The position numbers and the translations under genes were made by a program. Of a stretch of DNA of 29,990 bases, positions 16,068 to 24,835 are shown in pieces. The notes under the pieces are model-generated. The model saw only the letters and a program-made list of their open reading frames with translations, did not search any database and had not been told where the DNA came from. Position 1 is the stretch's first letter, and every line of letters starts with the position of its first letter. Source of the DNA: Phosphoribacter sp044220725 (lineage in GTDB: Bacteria > Actinomycetota > Actinomycetes > Actinomycetales > Dermatophilaceae); NCBI GenBank assembly GCA_044220725.1, contig JBGAQN010000052.1, forward strand, positions 1-29,990, given 5' to 3'.

Positions 16068-17450
16068 ATGATGTTCCAGGGACTGGTGTCACGCGCGAGG
16101 ACACGGCGTCTCGGCACTCGCGTGGGCGTGGCCGGGCTCGTCGCTTTGTCCGTTGTCGGCGCGCTTTCGAGCCCCATGGCCGCCGCGGACACCGTGGACG
16201 ACAAGAAGGCCGCCGACGCGGCCGTGTCCGACCTCCACGATGCCCTCGAAGAGACCTCGGCCGAGCTGTCGAAGGCTTATCTCGCGCTGGAACAGACCCG
16301 GGCCCAACTGCCCGCAGCCAGAACTCGGCTCGCTGCCGCGCAGAACTCAGCCCGAGCGGCCACCCAGCGCCATGCCGAGGCGAGTGCCGCACTGGGCGTG
16401 GCCGAGGCCAATGCCGCCCGGGCTCAAGAGTCGATCACGCGGACCACGGTGACCCGGGAGCACACCCAACGGACGCTCGACGCCTTTGCCGCTGATCTCT
16501 TCCAGGGCGGATCGGTCGGACAACTGTCGGTGGCTCTGGGAGCCACGAGCGCTGATGACTTCGCCACTCGGCTGGTTCTCGCCGACACCGTGACGTCGCT
16601 GACCAACCAGGCGCTCAACGATTTGGCGGCGGCCAAGGCAGACGCGAATGCCAATCAGGCCTATCTCGACGCCGTCCAGGTGGAGGTGGCTGACCTCAAG
16701 CGACAGGCCCAGGAGGCCCTGACAGCGGCCGAGAGTGCCCGCAAAGAGGCTGAAGTGTCCAAGACGGCGTTGGACACCCTGGTCACCCAACAGGCGGGGT
16801 TCGCCGCAGATATCGAAGGGCGCAAGGCGCAGGAGTTGGCCGAGCTCGCCGAGGCCGAGGCCGAACAGAAGCGGCTCCAGGACCTGCTCATCGAGCAGGC
16901 CCGGATCGCCAGGGAACGAGAAGCCGCCCGGAAGGCGGCCGAGGAGGCCGCCCGCCAGGCCGCCATCAAAGCGGCCGAAGAAGAGGCGAAGAAGACCGGG
17001 AAACCGGTCGTTGTGCCCGCCCCCAGCCCTTCGACGAGCCCGGCGGAAGCGCGGTCCGGATATCTGAGCCGTCCGTTGGTGGGTGGACGGACGTCCTCCG
17101 AGTTCGGCATGCGCCTGCACCCGATCCTGCACATCTGGCGATTGCACACCGGCTTGGACTTCGCCAATGGCTGCAGCCAGCCGGTGTATGCCGCCGCGCC
17201 TGGCACGGTCATCAAAGCGGGCTGGGCCGGTGGTCGCGGGAACCAGATCGTGATCGCCCACGGCATCCACAAAGGCGTCAGCCTCGCGACGACCTACAAC
17301 CACCTCAGTGGGTTCGTCGAGCGCGGCGGCTCGGTGTCCCGAGGCCAGCTCATCGGCTACACCGGCACGACCGGCAACTCGACCGGGTGCCACCTGCACT
17401 TCGAGGCATTGGAGGACGGCCAGTTCGTCAATCCACGCAACTGGCTGTAG
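16068..17450 (+). CDS. Secreted coiled-coil M23 (LytM) peptidase, EnvC-like
   Basis: A 460-aa exported protein with an N-terminal Arg-rich region and hydrophobic core followed by Ala-x-Ala (PMAAADTVDD), a signal peptide with cleavage near residue 41. A long Ala/Glu/Gln/Lys coiled coil runs from about 45 to 310, followed by a Pro/Ser linker (VVPAPSPSTSPAEA). The LytM domain spans about 330-460, with zinc ligands in HTGLD and the HLH of GCHLHFE, so the catalytic site appears intact, unlike degenerate EnvC. It probably cuts peptidoglycan cross-links or activates an amidase under FtsEX control. The start is the first of two adjacent ATGs (16068, 16071) with AAAGG at 16058-16062. The frame continues upstream to 16041 without a better start. 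Confidence 0.9.
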   Translation: MMFQGLVSRARTRRLGTRVGVAGLVALSVVGALSSPMAAADTVDDKKAADAAVSDLHDALEETSAELSKAYLALEQTRAQLPAARTRLAAAQNSARAATQRHAEASAALGVAEANAARAQESITRTTVTREHTQRTLDAFAADLFQGGSVGQLSVALGATSADDFATRLVLADTVTSLTNQALNDLAAAKADANANQAYLDAVQVEVADLKRQAQEALTAAESARKEAEVSKTALDTLVTQQAGFAADIEGRKAQELAELAEAEAEQKRLQDLLIEQARIAREREAARKAAEEAARQAAIKAAEEEAKKTGKPVVVPAPSPSTSPAEARSGYLSRPLVGGRTSSEFGMRLHPILHIWRLHTGLDFANGCSQPVYAAAPGTVIKAGWAGGRGNQIVIAHGIHKGVSLATTYNHLSGFVERGGSVSRGQLIGYTGTTGNSTGCHLHFEALEDGQFVNPRNWL

Positions 17451-17465
17451 CCAGGTAGCGTTGAC

Positions 17466-17488
17466 CCTCCCGACCGGTCAGAGGGAGG
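17466..17488 (+). promoter_or_regulatory. Hairpin covering the smpB ribosome binding site
   Basis: CCTCCC (17466-17471) can pair with GGGAGG (17483-17488) across an 11-base loop, burying the GGGAGG that serves as the Shine-Dalgarno sequence for smpB (start 17498). A -10-like TAGCGT is at 17456-17461; a transcript starting from it might begin at or inside the hairpin, whereas readthrough from the M23 gene would contain all of it. Confidence 0.4.
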
Positions 17489-17497
17489 AACACCGAC

Positions 17498-17968
17498 GTG
17501 GTCAAGGAACGCGGCCGCAAGGTCGTCGCGAGCAACCGCAAAGCGCGCCACGACTACCACATCGAGGACATCTTCGAAGCGGGCATCTCCCTCATGGGCA
17601 CCGAGGTCAAGGCCCTCCGGGCCGGCCGCTGCTCTCTGATCGACGGGTTCGCGCAGTTCAGCGGTGACGAGCTGTGGCTCGAAGGCGTGCACATCCCCGA
17701 ATACAGCCAAGGTACTTGGACCAACCACGCTCCGCGCCGACGCCGCAAGCTTCTCCTGCACCGGGAAGAACTGATCAAGATCGCCACGAAGACTCGAGAG
17801 AAGGGCCGCACGATCGTTCCACTCGCCGTCTATTTCAAGGACGGCCGAGCCAAGGTCGAGATCGCGCTAGCCACCGGCAAGCGGGAGTATGACAAGCGGC
17901 ACGCGCTGCGCGAGCGCCAAGACAAGCGCGAGGCCGAGCGCGCCATGTACACCCGGAGTGAGCGGTGA
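17498..17968 (+). CDS. smpB: SsrA-binding protein SmpB
   Basis: A 156-aa basic protein. SmpB binds the tRNA-like domain of tmRNA and brings it to stalled ribosomes for trans-translation. Characteristic segments are NRKARHDYHIEDIFEAGISL, GTEVKALRAGRCSL, VHIPEYSQGTW, HAPRRRRKLLLH and the C-terminal basic tail (REYDKRHALRERQDKREAER) that occupies the empty mRNA channel. The GTG at 17498 is preceded by GAGGGAGGAA at 17481-17490. Its partner ssrA is also in this window, about 8.5 kb downstream, rather than adjacent. Confidence 0.97.
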   Translation: MVKERGRKVVASNRKARHDYHIEDIFEAGISLMGTEVKALRAGRCSLIDGFAQFSGDELWLEGVHIPEYSQGTWTNHAPRRRRKLLLHREELIKIATKTREKGRTIVPLAVYFKDGRAKVEIALATGKREYDKRHALRERQDKREAERAMYTRSER

Positions 17969-19983
17969 CGCGCCGACCCCGTGGGTATGCCGCGGTCTTC
18001 GCACTCGGGGCGGCATACCTCATGGTGTTCGCCCTGGCAGGGGTGTTATCTGCGCCGGCGGCAGCGGCGTCACCAGGCGTGCCGCGGCACTCGATGACCA
18101 CCGCGTGGGCCGCGAACCCAACCAGCCTCGCCGGGGCCGACCGGATGACGGGTTTCGACTCCGTCTTCGCAGTCGACAAGGACGGTGGCATCGCGGTCAC
18201 CGAGACGATCCACTACAGCTTCGACACGAGCTCGGGAGCGCGCCGGGGGATCTTTCGCACGATCACCGTGCGCCAGGGCGTAGACGGCCGGCCGGACGTC
18301 TACCGTTATCTCGGGTTGTCCGGCGTTCGGGTCACCAGCCCGACCGGAGCCAACGCGAGCGTCCAACTCATCGACAGTGGTGCCGAGATCACCATCCGGG
18401 TCGGGTCACCGTCGGTGACCGTCAGCGGCACACACACCTATGTCGTCAGTTATCACCTCGCCAACGTCCTCAACCCCTTCATCGACTCGCAGACTGCCGA
18501 GCTTTACTACAACGTCGTCAAGGACGACACCGTCCCCAAGGACCGGGTGACGATTTCAGTCACTGCCCCTGCGCCGACGACGGACGTGCGCTGCACCCGA
18601 GGAGTCGGCGCCGCCTGCGATTCCGCCACTGGCGGGACAACGGCCCGCTTCACGGTGACCGGTCTGGCGGCGCGGGAGAACCTGACGATCGCTACCCGCT
18701 ACCCGCTGTCTGCCTTCACCGCGATCACCCCGGACATCCGCACCGGATCCTCCGACGCAGGCCCAGGCTCGGGCTTGGACGAGGGCGTTGCCAGGGTGGC
18801 TTCGTGGGCGTCGCTGGCCGGTGGTGTCCTCGCGCCGATCCTCGCCTTGGTGACGATGGGGGCTCTCGTGGCCACCCGGGGACGCGACGAGTGGTATGCC
18901 GGTCTGACTCCTGGCCTCACCCCCGGCGCCAGTGGTGCTGACCGGGGCGGCATACCTTCAGTCCCGCCCGCGCCGACGCGACGAGGGCGGACCCCCCCTG
19001 TGGCAGTGCAGTTCACCCCGCCACCCGGCGTGCAGCCCGGCCTCGTGGGAACGGTCATCGACGAATCCGCGGACACGCTCGACGTGTCGGCAACCGTCAT
19101 CGATCTCGCGGTGCGCGGATATCTGCGCATCGAGGAGGTCGAAGGTGGGGGGATGTTCGCACGCACCGACTGGCGCCTGACCCAGCTGTCGCCCAGCGAA
19201 AGCGAACCGCTGCGCCCCTACGAAGCGAACGTGTTGAACGGGCTGTTCCTCCAAGGTAGCCCGGTGCTGCTGTCGGATCTCAAGAACCACTTCGCCGGAA
19301 CCCTGTCAGCGACCAAGGACCTCATGTACGACGAGGTCCTCTCGCGCCGTTGGTTCCGCAAGTCCCCGCAGAGTCAGCGGATGGCGTGGCGGGGATTGGG
19401 CTTCTTCGTCATGGGCAGCGGCTTGGTGACACTTTTCGCCTACGGGTCGATCTCGCGGGGCATCGATGCGACCAGCGGCCTCTCGCTGCCCGTCCCATCG
19501 GGGTGGGTGCTCGGCGCTGGGCTGCTGCTGGCCGGGTTCGTCATCCAGTTGCTCGGCGCTCGAATGGCGGCCAAGACCGCGGCCGGCTCGGCTGTGCTGG
19601 CCCAATCGTTGGGCTTCCGCCAGTACCTCGTCACCGCTGAGGCCAACCAGATCCGCTGGGAGGAGGCGCAGGAGATCTTCTCGCGGTATCTGCCCTTCGC
19701 CATCGTCTTCGGCGTCGCAGACCGGTGGGCCAAGACCTTTCAAGAGATCGCAGCCGCTGCGGCGGCGGCCGGTCAGGTCGTCATCATGCCGGACTGGTAC
19801 ATCTACCATGGCACGCTCTTCCCCGACTTCGGCAGCATCGTCGACGGGGTCGACTCGTTTTCGACGACGGCCAGCGGCACGTTCCAGTCCACGCCCGGTT
19901 CATCCGGTGGGTCCGGGTTTGGCAGTTCTGGCGGGTCGTTCTCCGGCGGTGGGGTAGGCGGGTCCTCCTCAGGCTCATGGTGA
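17965..19983 (+). CDS. DUF2207 domain-containing membrane protein
   Basis: A 672-aa protein. An N-terminal signal or anchor segment (AVFALGAAYLMVFALAGVLS then APAAAA) is followed by an extracytoplasmic beta-rich DUF2207 domain with GGIAVTETIHYSFD, RRGIFRTI and YHLANVLN. A membrane helix lies near 280 (WASLAGGVLAPILALVTMGA), a cytoplasmic region around 330-470, two more helices around 475-530, and the tail is a Gly/Ser repeat ending GGGVGGSSSGSW, typical of this family. The molecular role of DUF2207 proteins is not known. The GTG overlaps the smpB stop by four bases (GTGA), so it is translationally coupled to smpB. Two inverted pairs of the octamer motif lie in the gene. It is convergent with pyc, with 11 bases between the stop codons. 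Confidence 0.88.
   Translation: MTRRPRGYAAVFALGAAYLMVFALAGVLSAPAAAASPGVPRHSMTTAWAANPTSLAGADRMTGFDSVFAVDKDGGIAVTETIHYSFDTSSGARRGIFRTITVRQGVDGRPDVYRYLGLSGVRVTSPTGANASVQLIDSGAEITIRVGSPSVTVSGTHTYVVSYHLANVLNPFIDSQTAELYYNVVKDDTVPKDRVTISVTAPAPTTDVRCTRGVGAACDSATGGTTARFTVTGLAARENLTIATRYPLSAFTAITPDIRTGSSDAGPGSGLDEGVARVASWASLAGGVLAPILALVTMGALVATRGRDEWYAGLTPGLTPGASGADRGGIPSVPPAPTRRGRTPPVAVQFTPPPGVQPGLVGTVIDESADTLDVSATVIDLAVRGYLRIEEVEGGGMFARTDWRLTQLSPSESEPLRPYEANVLNGLFLQGSPVLLSDLKNHFAGTLSATKDLMYDEVLSRRWFRKSPQSQRMAWRGLGFFVMGSGLVTLFAYGSISRGIDATSGLSLPVPSGWVLGAGLLLAGFVIQLLGARMAAKTAAGSAVLAQSLGFRQYLVTAEANQIRWEEAQEIFSRYLPFAIVFGVADRWAKTFQEIAAAAAAAGQVVIMPDWYIYHGTLFPDFGSIVDGVDSFSTTASGTFQSTPGSSGGSGFGSSGGSFSGGGVGGSSSGSW
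17984..18019. repeat. 10-bp inverted pair of the octamer motif
   Basis: GGTATGCCGC at 17984-17993 and GCGGCATACC at 18010-18019 are exact reverse complements with 16 bases between them, inside the signal-sequence region of the DUF2207 gene. They encode GYAAV and AAYLM. Confidence 0.9.
18893..18956. repeat. 9-bp inverted pair of the octamer motif
   Basis: GGTATGCCG at 18893-18901 and CGGCATACC at 18948-18956 are reverse complements, 46 bases apart, in the cytoplasmic linker region of the DUF2207 gene. The second arm is read as GGC ATA CCT, using the rare Ile codon ATA. Confidence 0.85.
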
Positions 19984-19994
19984 GTGTGGCGCGG

Positions 19995-22900
19995 CTAGCC
20001 GGCTGAAGCTTCGGTCTCCGGGGCCTTAGGTGCCGGCGGCTCGCCGACCCGGACAACGAGAATGAGATCTCCACCGTCGACCTGGGTGTGGCCTCCGATG
20101 GCGACCCGCTCGATGACGCCACCGACGGGCGTGGTGATCGACGCCTCCATCTTCATCGCCTCGATGGTGGCCACTGCCGAGCCGGCAGCGACGACGTCGC
20201 CCTCAGCCACAGCCGGGTGGACCACGCCGGCGAACGGCGCGGCGATGTGCCCCTTGTTGGCCGGGTCGGCCCGCTCGGCTTGTCGGACGTCGACCAGCAC
20301 CGCCTTGTCACGAACCTGCACGGGACGCAGTTGCCCGTTAAGGGTGCACATGACCGTGCGGAAGCCACGTTCGTCCGGCTCGGACACCGACAACAGCGCG
20401 ATGATGATGCGCTTGCCCGGCTCCAGGTCGACGGTGTGCTCCTCGCCAGGCACCAAACCGTGCAGATACTCGACGGTGCCCAGGATGGACAGGTCCGAAT
20501 AGGACTCACGCGAAGCGAGGAACTCCTTGGTCGGTCCGGGAAAGAGCAGTCGGTTGAGCGTCGCTCGGGGGTTCACCGACAAAGCCGCGAGGTCCGAGGG
20601 GGCCAGCTCGGTCTCGGCCCGCTTCAGAGTCCGCCCAGCCAGTGCCTTGGTCCGGAACGGCTCGGGCCAGCCACCAGGTGGGTCGCCCAGCTCACCGCCG
20701 AGGAAGCCGATGACCGAGTCCGGGATGTCGTATGCCGTGGGGTTGGCTTCGAAGTCGGCCGGGTCGGCTCCCGCGCCGACCAGGGCCAAGGCCAAGTCTC
20801 CGACGACCTTCGAGGACGGGGTCACCTTGACAATGTTGCCCAGGATGGCGTTGGCCGCGGCATACATGTTCTCGATGGCCTCGAAGCGGTCGCCGAGCCC
20901 GAGTGCGATGGCCTGCTGCCGCAGATTGGATAACTGGCCCCCGGGGATCTCGTGGGTGTAGACGCGGCCGGTCGGCGAGGGGAGCCCGGACTCGAACGGG
21001 CGATAGAGAGTTCGCATCGCCTCCCAGTAGGGCTCGAGCGAACAGACCGCTGCCAAGTCCAGACCCGTCTCGCGGGCTGTTCCGTTGGTCGCGGCCACAA
21101 GTGCCGACATCGGTGGTTGGCTCGTCGTGCCCGCCATCGACGAGGATGCGACGTCGACGGCGTCCACTCCGGCATCGATGGCGGCCAACAGCGTCGCGAG
21201 CTGACCACCGGCTGTGTCGTGGGTGTGCAAGTGCACGGGCACGTCGAAGCGGTTCCGAAGGGCGGTCACCAGCGTTCGGGCGGCCGGGGCACGCAGCAGG
21301 CCGGCCATGTCCTTGATGGCAATGACATGCGCGCCGGCCTCGACGATCGCCTCGGCCAGACGCAGGTAGTAGTCCAGGGTGTAGAGCCGTTCGGCGGGGT
21401 TGGTCAGGTCGGAGGTGTAGCACAGCGCCACTTCCGCGATCGCCGTCCCGGTCGCGCGGACCGCATCGATGGCTGGGCGCATCTGGGAGACGTCGTTGAG
21501 CGAGTCGAAGATCCGGAAGATGTCGATGCCGGTGCGGGCGGCTTCGGCGACGAAGGCATCGGTGACTGTCGTCGGATAGGGGGTGTAGCCGACGGTGTTG
21601 CGACCGCGCAACAGCATCTGCAGCGGCAGGTTGGGCATCGCCTCGCGCAATGCCCCCAACCGGTCCCAAGGGTCTTCGGCGAGGAACCGCAGGGCGACAT
21701 CATAGGTCGCCCCGCCCCACGCCTCGACCGACAACAATTGCGGGGTGAGCCGTGCGACGTGGGGTGCGACGTGGAGCAGGTCGCGGGTGCGGACTCGGGT
21801 GGCGAGCAGCGACTGGTGGGCGTCGCGGAAGGTCGTGTCGGTGACGGCGACCGGGGCCTGGGCGCGCAGGTCCGCCGCGAACCGCTCCGGTCCCAACTCC
21901 CGCAGTCGGTCGACGCCTCCGGTGCGCGGGGCGGCATACGGATCGATGGTGGGGAGTTTGGAGCGCGGGGAGATGCGGCTGCGCGACGGGCCGTGCGGCT
22001 GGTTGACGGTGACGTCCGCGAGATAGGTGAGCAGTTTGGTGCCACGATCGTGCGGGGTGCGGGCGGTGCGCAGCTGGGGCCGTTCGTCGATGAACGATGT
22101 CGTCGCACGGCCCGCAACGAAGTCGGGCTCCTCCAAGACCCCCTGCAGGAAGGGGATGTTCGTCGAGACCCCGCGGATCCGAAACTCCGCCAAGGCCCGC
22201 CGGGCTCGGGTCACCGCCGTCGCGAAGTCGCGCCCACGACAGGTGAGTTTGACGAGCATCGAGTCGAAGTGCGGGCTCACCTGGGCGCCCACGAAGACCG
22301 TGCCACCGTCCAGTCGCACTCCCGAGCCACCCGCGCTCCGGTATGCCGTGATCTCACCGGTGTCGGGACGGAACTCGTTCGCGGGGTCCTCGGTCGTGAT
22401 CCGACACTGCAGCGCCGCGCCGCGCAGCGTGAGGGTGTCCTGACTGATCCCCAGGTCGGCCAGGGTCTCGCCGGACGCGATGCGCAATTGAGCGGCCACG
22501 AGATCGATGTCGGTGACTTCCTCGGTCACCGTGTGCTCCACCTGGATACGCGGGTTCATCTCGATGAAGACGTAGCGCCCATTCTCGGCCAGGAGGAACT
22601 CCACGGTGCCGGCGTTGACATATCCGATCTCGCGGGCGAAGGCGACGGCGTCAGCGCACATCCGCTCGCGCAGGGCCGGGTCGAGGTTGGGGGCCGGGGC
22701 GATCTCGACGACTTTCTGGTGGCGTCGCTGGACCGAACAGTCGCGTTCGAACAGGTGCACCACCTGGCCGGTGGCGTCGGCAAGGATCTGCACCTCGATG
22801 TGCCGCGGGCGAACGACCGCTTCCTCGATGAAGACCGTCGGGTCACCGAAGGCCGACTCGGCCTCACGCATGGCGGCGGCAAGAGCCGCGGGCAGGTCTG

Positions 22901-23423
22901 CCGCATCGTCAACCCGCCGCATCCCGCGTCCGCCCCCGCCGGCGACGGCCTTGACGAAGACAGGGAATCCGATGTCCTGCGCGCCGGCGAGCAGAGTTGC
23001 CTCCTCTGTGCTCGGTGGACAACTGCGCAGGGTAGGCAAGCCAGCTCGACGCGCCGCGTCAATGGCCCGGGACTTGTTCCCGGTGAGGTGCAGGACGGCG
23101 GCGGGCGGTCCGACAAACACGACGCCAGCGGCATCGCAGGCCGCGGCAAGGTCGGGGTTCTCGGACAGGAAGCCGTAGCCCGGATAGATCGCCTCGGCGC
23201 CGCAGGCGACGGCGACGTCGACGATGGCCTGCGGATTGAGGTAGGCCCGGACCGGGTGGCCCGGCTCCCCTATCTCGTACGCCTCGTCGGCCTTGAGCCG
23301 GTGCTCGCTGGCCCGGTCCTCATGTGGGAAGACCGCAACGGTCTTGGCGCCCAACTCCGTGGCGGCCCGAAACGCTCGGACGGCGATCTCGCCGCGATTG
23401 GCTACCAACACCTTGCCGAACAC
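19995..23423 (-). CDS. pyc: Pyruvate carboxylase
   Basis: An 1142-aa single-chain biotin enzyme that converts pyruvate, bicarbonate and ATP to oxaloacetate to refill the TCA cycle. Domains in order: biotin carboxylase (VLVANRGEIAVRAFRAA at the N-terminus, ATP-grasp glycine loop GGGGRGMR near 165, EMNPRIQVEHTVTE near 290), carboxyltransferase (TDTTFRDAHQSLLATR near 530, with the metal-binding Asp and the HLHTHDTAG motif), and the C-terminal biotinyl domain with EAMKMEA, in which Lys1091 carries biotin. Full length and intact. The start codon is GTG at 23421-23423 (VFGKVLVANRGE) with GGAGG at 23430-23434. It is monocistronic and divergent from an MFS transporter; convergent with the DUF2207 gene. 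Confidence 0.97.
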   Translation of the reverse strand: MFGKVLVANRGEIAVRAFRAATELGAKTVAVFPHEDRASEHRLKADEAYEIGEPGHPVRAYLNPQAIVDVAVACGAEAIYPGYGFLSENPDLAAACDAAGVVFVGPPAAVLHLTGNKSRAIDAARRAGLPTLRSCPPSTEEATLLAGAQDIGFPVFVKAVAGGGGRGMRRVDDAADLPAALAAAMREAESAFGDPTVFIEEAVVRPRHIEVQILADATGQVVHLFERDCSVQRRHQKVVEIAPAPNLDPALRERMCADAVAFAREIGYVNAGTVEFLLAENGRYVFIEMNPRIQVEHTVTEEVTDIDLVAAQLRIASGETLADLGISQDTLTLRGAALQCRITTEDPANEFRPDTGEITAYRSAGGSGVRLDGGTVFVGAQVSPHFDSMLVKLTCRGRDFATAVTRARRALAEFRIRGVSTNIPFLQGVLEEPDFVAGRATTSFIDERPQLRTARTPHDRGTKLLTYLADVTVNQPHGPSRSRISPRSKLPTIDPYAAPRTGGVDRLRELGPERFAADLRAQAPVAVTDTTFRDAHQSLLATRVRTRDLLHVAPHVARLTPQLLSVEAWGGATYDVALRFLAEDPWDRLGALREAMPNLPLQMLLRGRNTVGYTPYPTTVTDAFVAEAARTGIDIFRIFDSLNDVSQMRPAIDAVRATGTAIAEVALCYTSDLTNPAERLYTLDYYLRLAEAIVEAGAHVIAIKDMAGLLRAPAARTLVTALRNRFDVPVHLHTHDTAGGQLATLLAAIDAGVDAVDVASSSMAGTTSQPPMSALVAATNGTARETGLDLAAVCSLEPYWEAMRTLYRPFESGLPSPTGRVYTHEIPGGQLSNLRQQAIALGLGDRFEAIENMYAAANAILGNIVKVTPSSKVVGDLALALVGAGADPADFEANPTAYDIPDSVIGFLGGELGDPPGGWPEPFRTKALAGRTLKRAETELAPSDLAALSVNPRATLNRLLFPGPTKEFLASRESYSDLSILGTVEYLHGLVPGEEHTVDLEPGKRIIIALLSVSEPDERGFRTVMCTLNGQLRPVQVRDKAVLVDVRQAERADPANKGHIAAPFAGVVHPAVAEGDVVAAGSAVATIEAMKMEASITTPVGGVIERVAIGGHTQVDGGDLILVVRVGEPPAPKAPETEASAG

Positions 23424-23521
23424 GTCAGCCTCCGATCCTCGCGAACCTCATGCGCTGCCTGCGTTGGCTCCGTGGGCAGCGTAGCTAGCGGACACCGCAG
23501 CCGTGCGTCGGTTCCGCCTGG

Positions 23522-23527
23522 CAGACT
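23522..23527 (+). promoter_or_regulatory. Candidate -10 box CAGACT of a leaderless promoter
   Basis: CAGACT stands exactly six bases before the GTG at 23534, the same spacing as TAGGCT before 724 and TAGCCT before 28659. No ribosome binding site is present. The first base departs from the TANNNT pattern, so support is weaker. Confidence 0.35.
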
Positions 23528-23533
23528 CGGCCG

Positions 23534-24796
23534 GTGATCACCACACCGACCGGCCCCGTCGAGGTGCAGCGGCGCACCCTGGCCACCCTCGTCACCACCC
23601 AGGTGCTCGGTGGCCTCGGGGTCGGGGCCGCCATTTCGGTCAACGCCATGCTCGCCAAGGACGTCTCGGGTGTCGAGTCGCTCGCCGGGCTGGCGCAGAC
23701 GGCAGCCGTGCTCGGGACCGCCCTCGTCACCCTCCTGCTCGCTCGCGTGATGGACGACCGCGGCCGACGGATCGGCCTCTCATTGGGGTATGCACTTGGC
23801 ATCCTCGGGACTGCGTTGTCGATCCTCGCCGGCGTCCTGCGCATCTTCCCGTTGCTCCTCGTAGGAGCGGTCTTCCTCGGCGCGACCACCGCAGCCAACA
23901 ACCAGAGCCGGTATGCCGCGACCGACCTATCGATGCCGACCCATCGGGGCCGCGACCTGTCCTTGGTCGTCTGGGCGACCACGATCGGTTCGGTGCTCGG
24001 ACCCAACCTGTCCGGGCCGGGCAAGTCGGTGGCGGCCATCGTCGGCTTGCCTCCACTGACGGGCGCCTATCTGTTCTCCGGAGTGGGCATGATCGCCGCC
24101 CTGATCGTCATGCTCAGCCGCCTCCGGCCGGACCCACTTCTCATCGCCCGGGCCGAGCATCTCAAAGACGGTCCAGCCGGGGCAGCGTCGGCAACGCGAG
24201 CCTCTGGTTGGCTGATGCTCCGCGAGAATCGGCTCTTGCGCCTGGCCGCCCTCGGCATGGCGCTCAGCCACGCTGTCATGGTGTCCGTCATGGTGATGAC
24301 TCCGATTCATATGGATCACGGCCATGCCGCCTTGGAGATCATCGGTTTGGTGATCAGCGTCCACATCCTGGGCATGTATGTTTTCTCACCCCTGGTCGGC
24401 ATGGCTGTCGACCGCTGGGGGAGCGGCCCGATCCTCGGCCTTGGTGCGATCGTCCTGATCGCCTCTCTCGTGTTGTCCGGCACGTCGCATGCCGGAGCGT
24501 CGTGGAGTCTCGGTGCGGGCTTGTTCCTCTTGGGCGTGGGCTGGTCACTAGGCACGATCGCCTGCTCGACCCTGGTGACGGCGGCCTCCACGCCGCACAC
24601 TCGTCCGGCCATCCAAGGGGTCACCGACCTGCTGACCAGTCTCACCGCGGCGGTGGGCGGGGCCGTGGCCGGGCTCATCGTCGGAGGACCCGGGTTTTCC
24701 GCCCTGAACGCCGCTGCCGGCCTGCTCGCGGTGGGCGTGCTGACCGTTGGCCTGGCGGTGCGACGGCATACTCGGCCGGATAGATCCGCGGGCTAA
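23534..24796 (+). CDS. MFS transporter
   Basis: A 420-aa protein with about twelve hydrophobic helices and a motif A-like loop between helices 2 and 3 (RVMDDRGRRIGL). The second half has a matching loop, GMAVDRWGSGPILG. NNQSRYAATDL after helix 4 is typical of efflux-type MFS members. No substrate can be assigned. The GTG at 23534 starts MITTPTGPVEV; an upstream box at 23522 suggests a leaderless mRNA. Unlike the remnant at 12861-14025 this transporter is complete and clearly a different subfamily. It is followed by mptB 39 bases later on the same strand. Confidence 0.87.
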   Translation: MITTPTGPVEVQRRTLATLVTTQVLGGLGVGAAISVNAMLAKDVSGVESLAGLAQTAAVLGTALVTLLLARVMDDRGRRIGLSLGYALGILGTALSILAGVLRIFPLLLVGAVFLGATTAANNQSRYAATDLSMPTHRGRDLSLVVWATTIGSVLGPNLSGPGKSVAAIVGLPPLTGAYLFSGVGMIAALIVMLSRLRPDPLLIARAEHLKDGPAGAASATRASGWLMLRENRLLRLAALGMALSHAVMVSVMVMTPIHMDHGHAALEIIGLVISVHILGMYVFSPLVGMAVDRWGSGPILGLGAIVLIASLVLSGTSHAGASWSLGAGLFLLGVGWSLGTIACSTLVTAASTPHTRPAIQGVTDLLTSLTAAVGGAVAGLIVGGPGFSALNAAAGLLAVGVLTVGLAVRRHTRPDRSAG

Positions 24797-24835
24797 GGTG
24801 GGGATCTCACCAGCCGCCTCGACGAGCGGAGCGCG

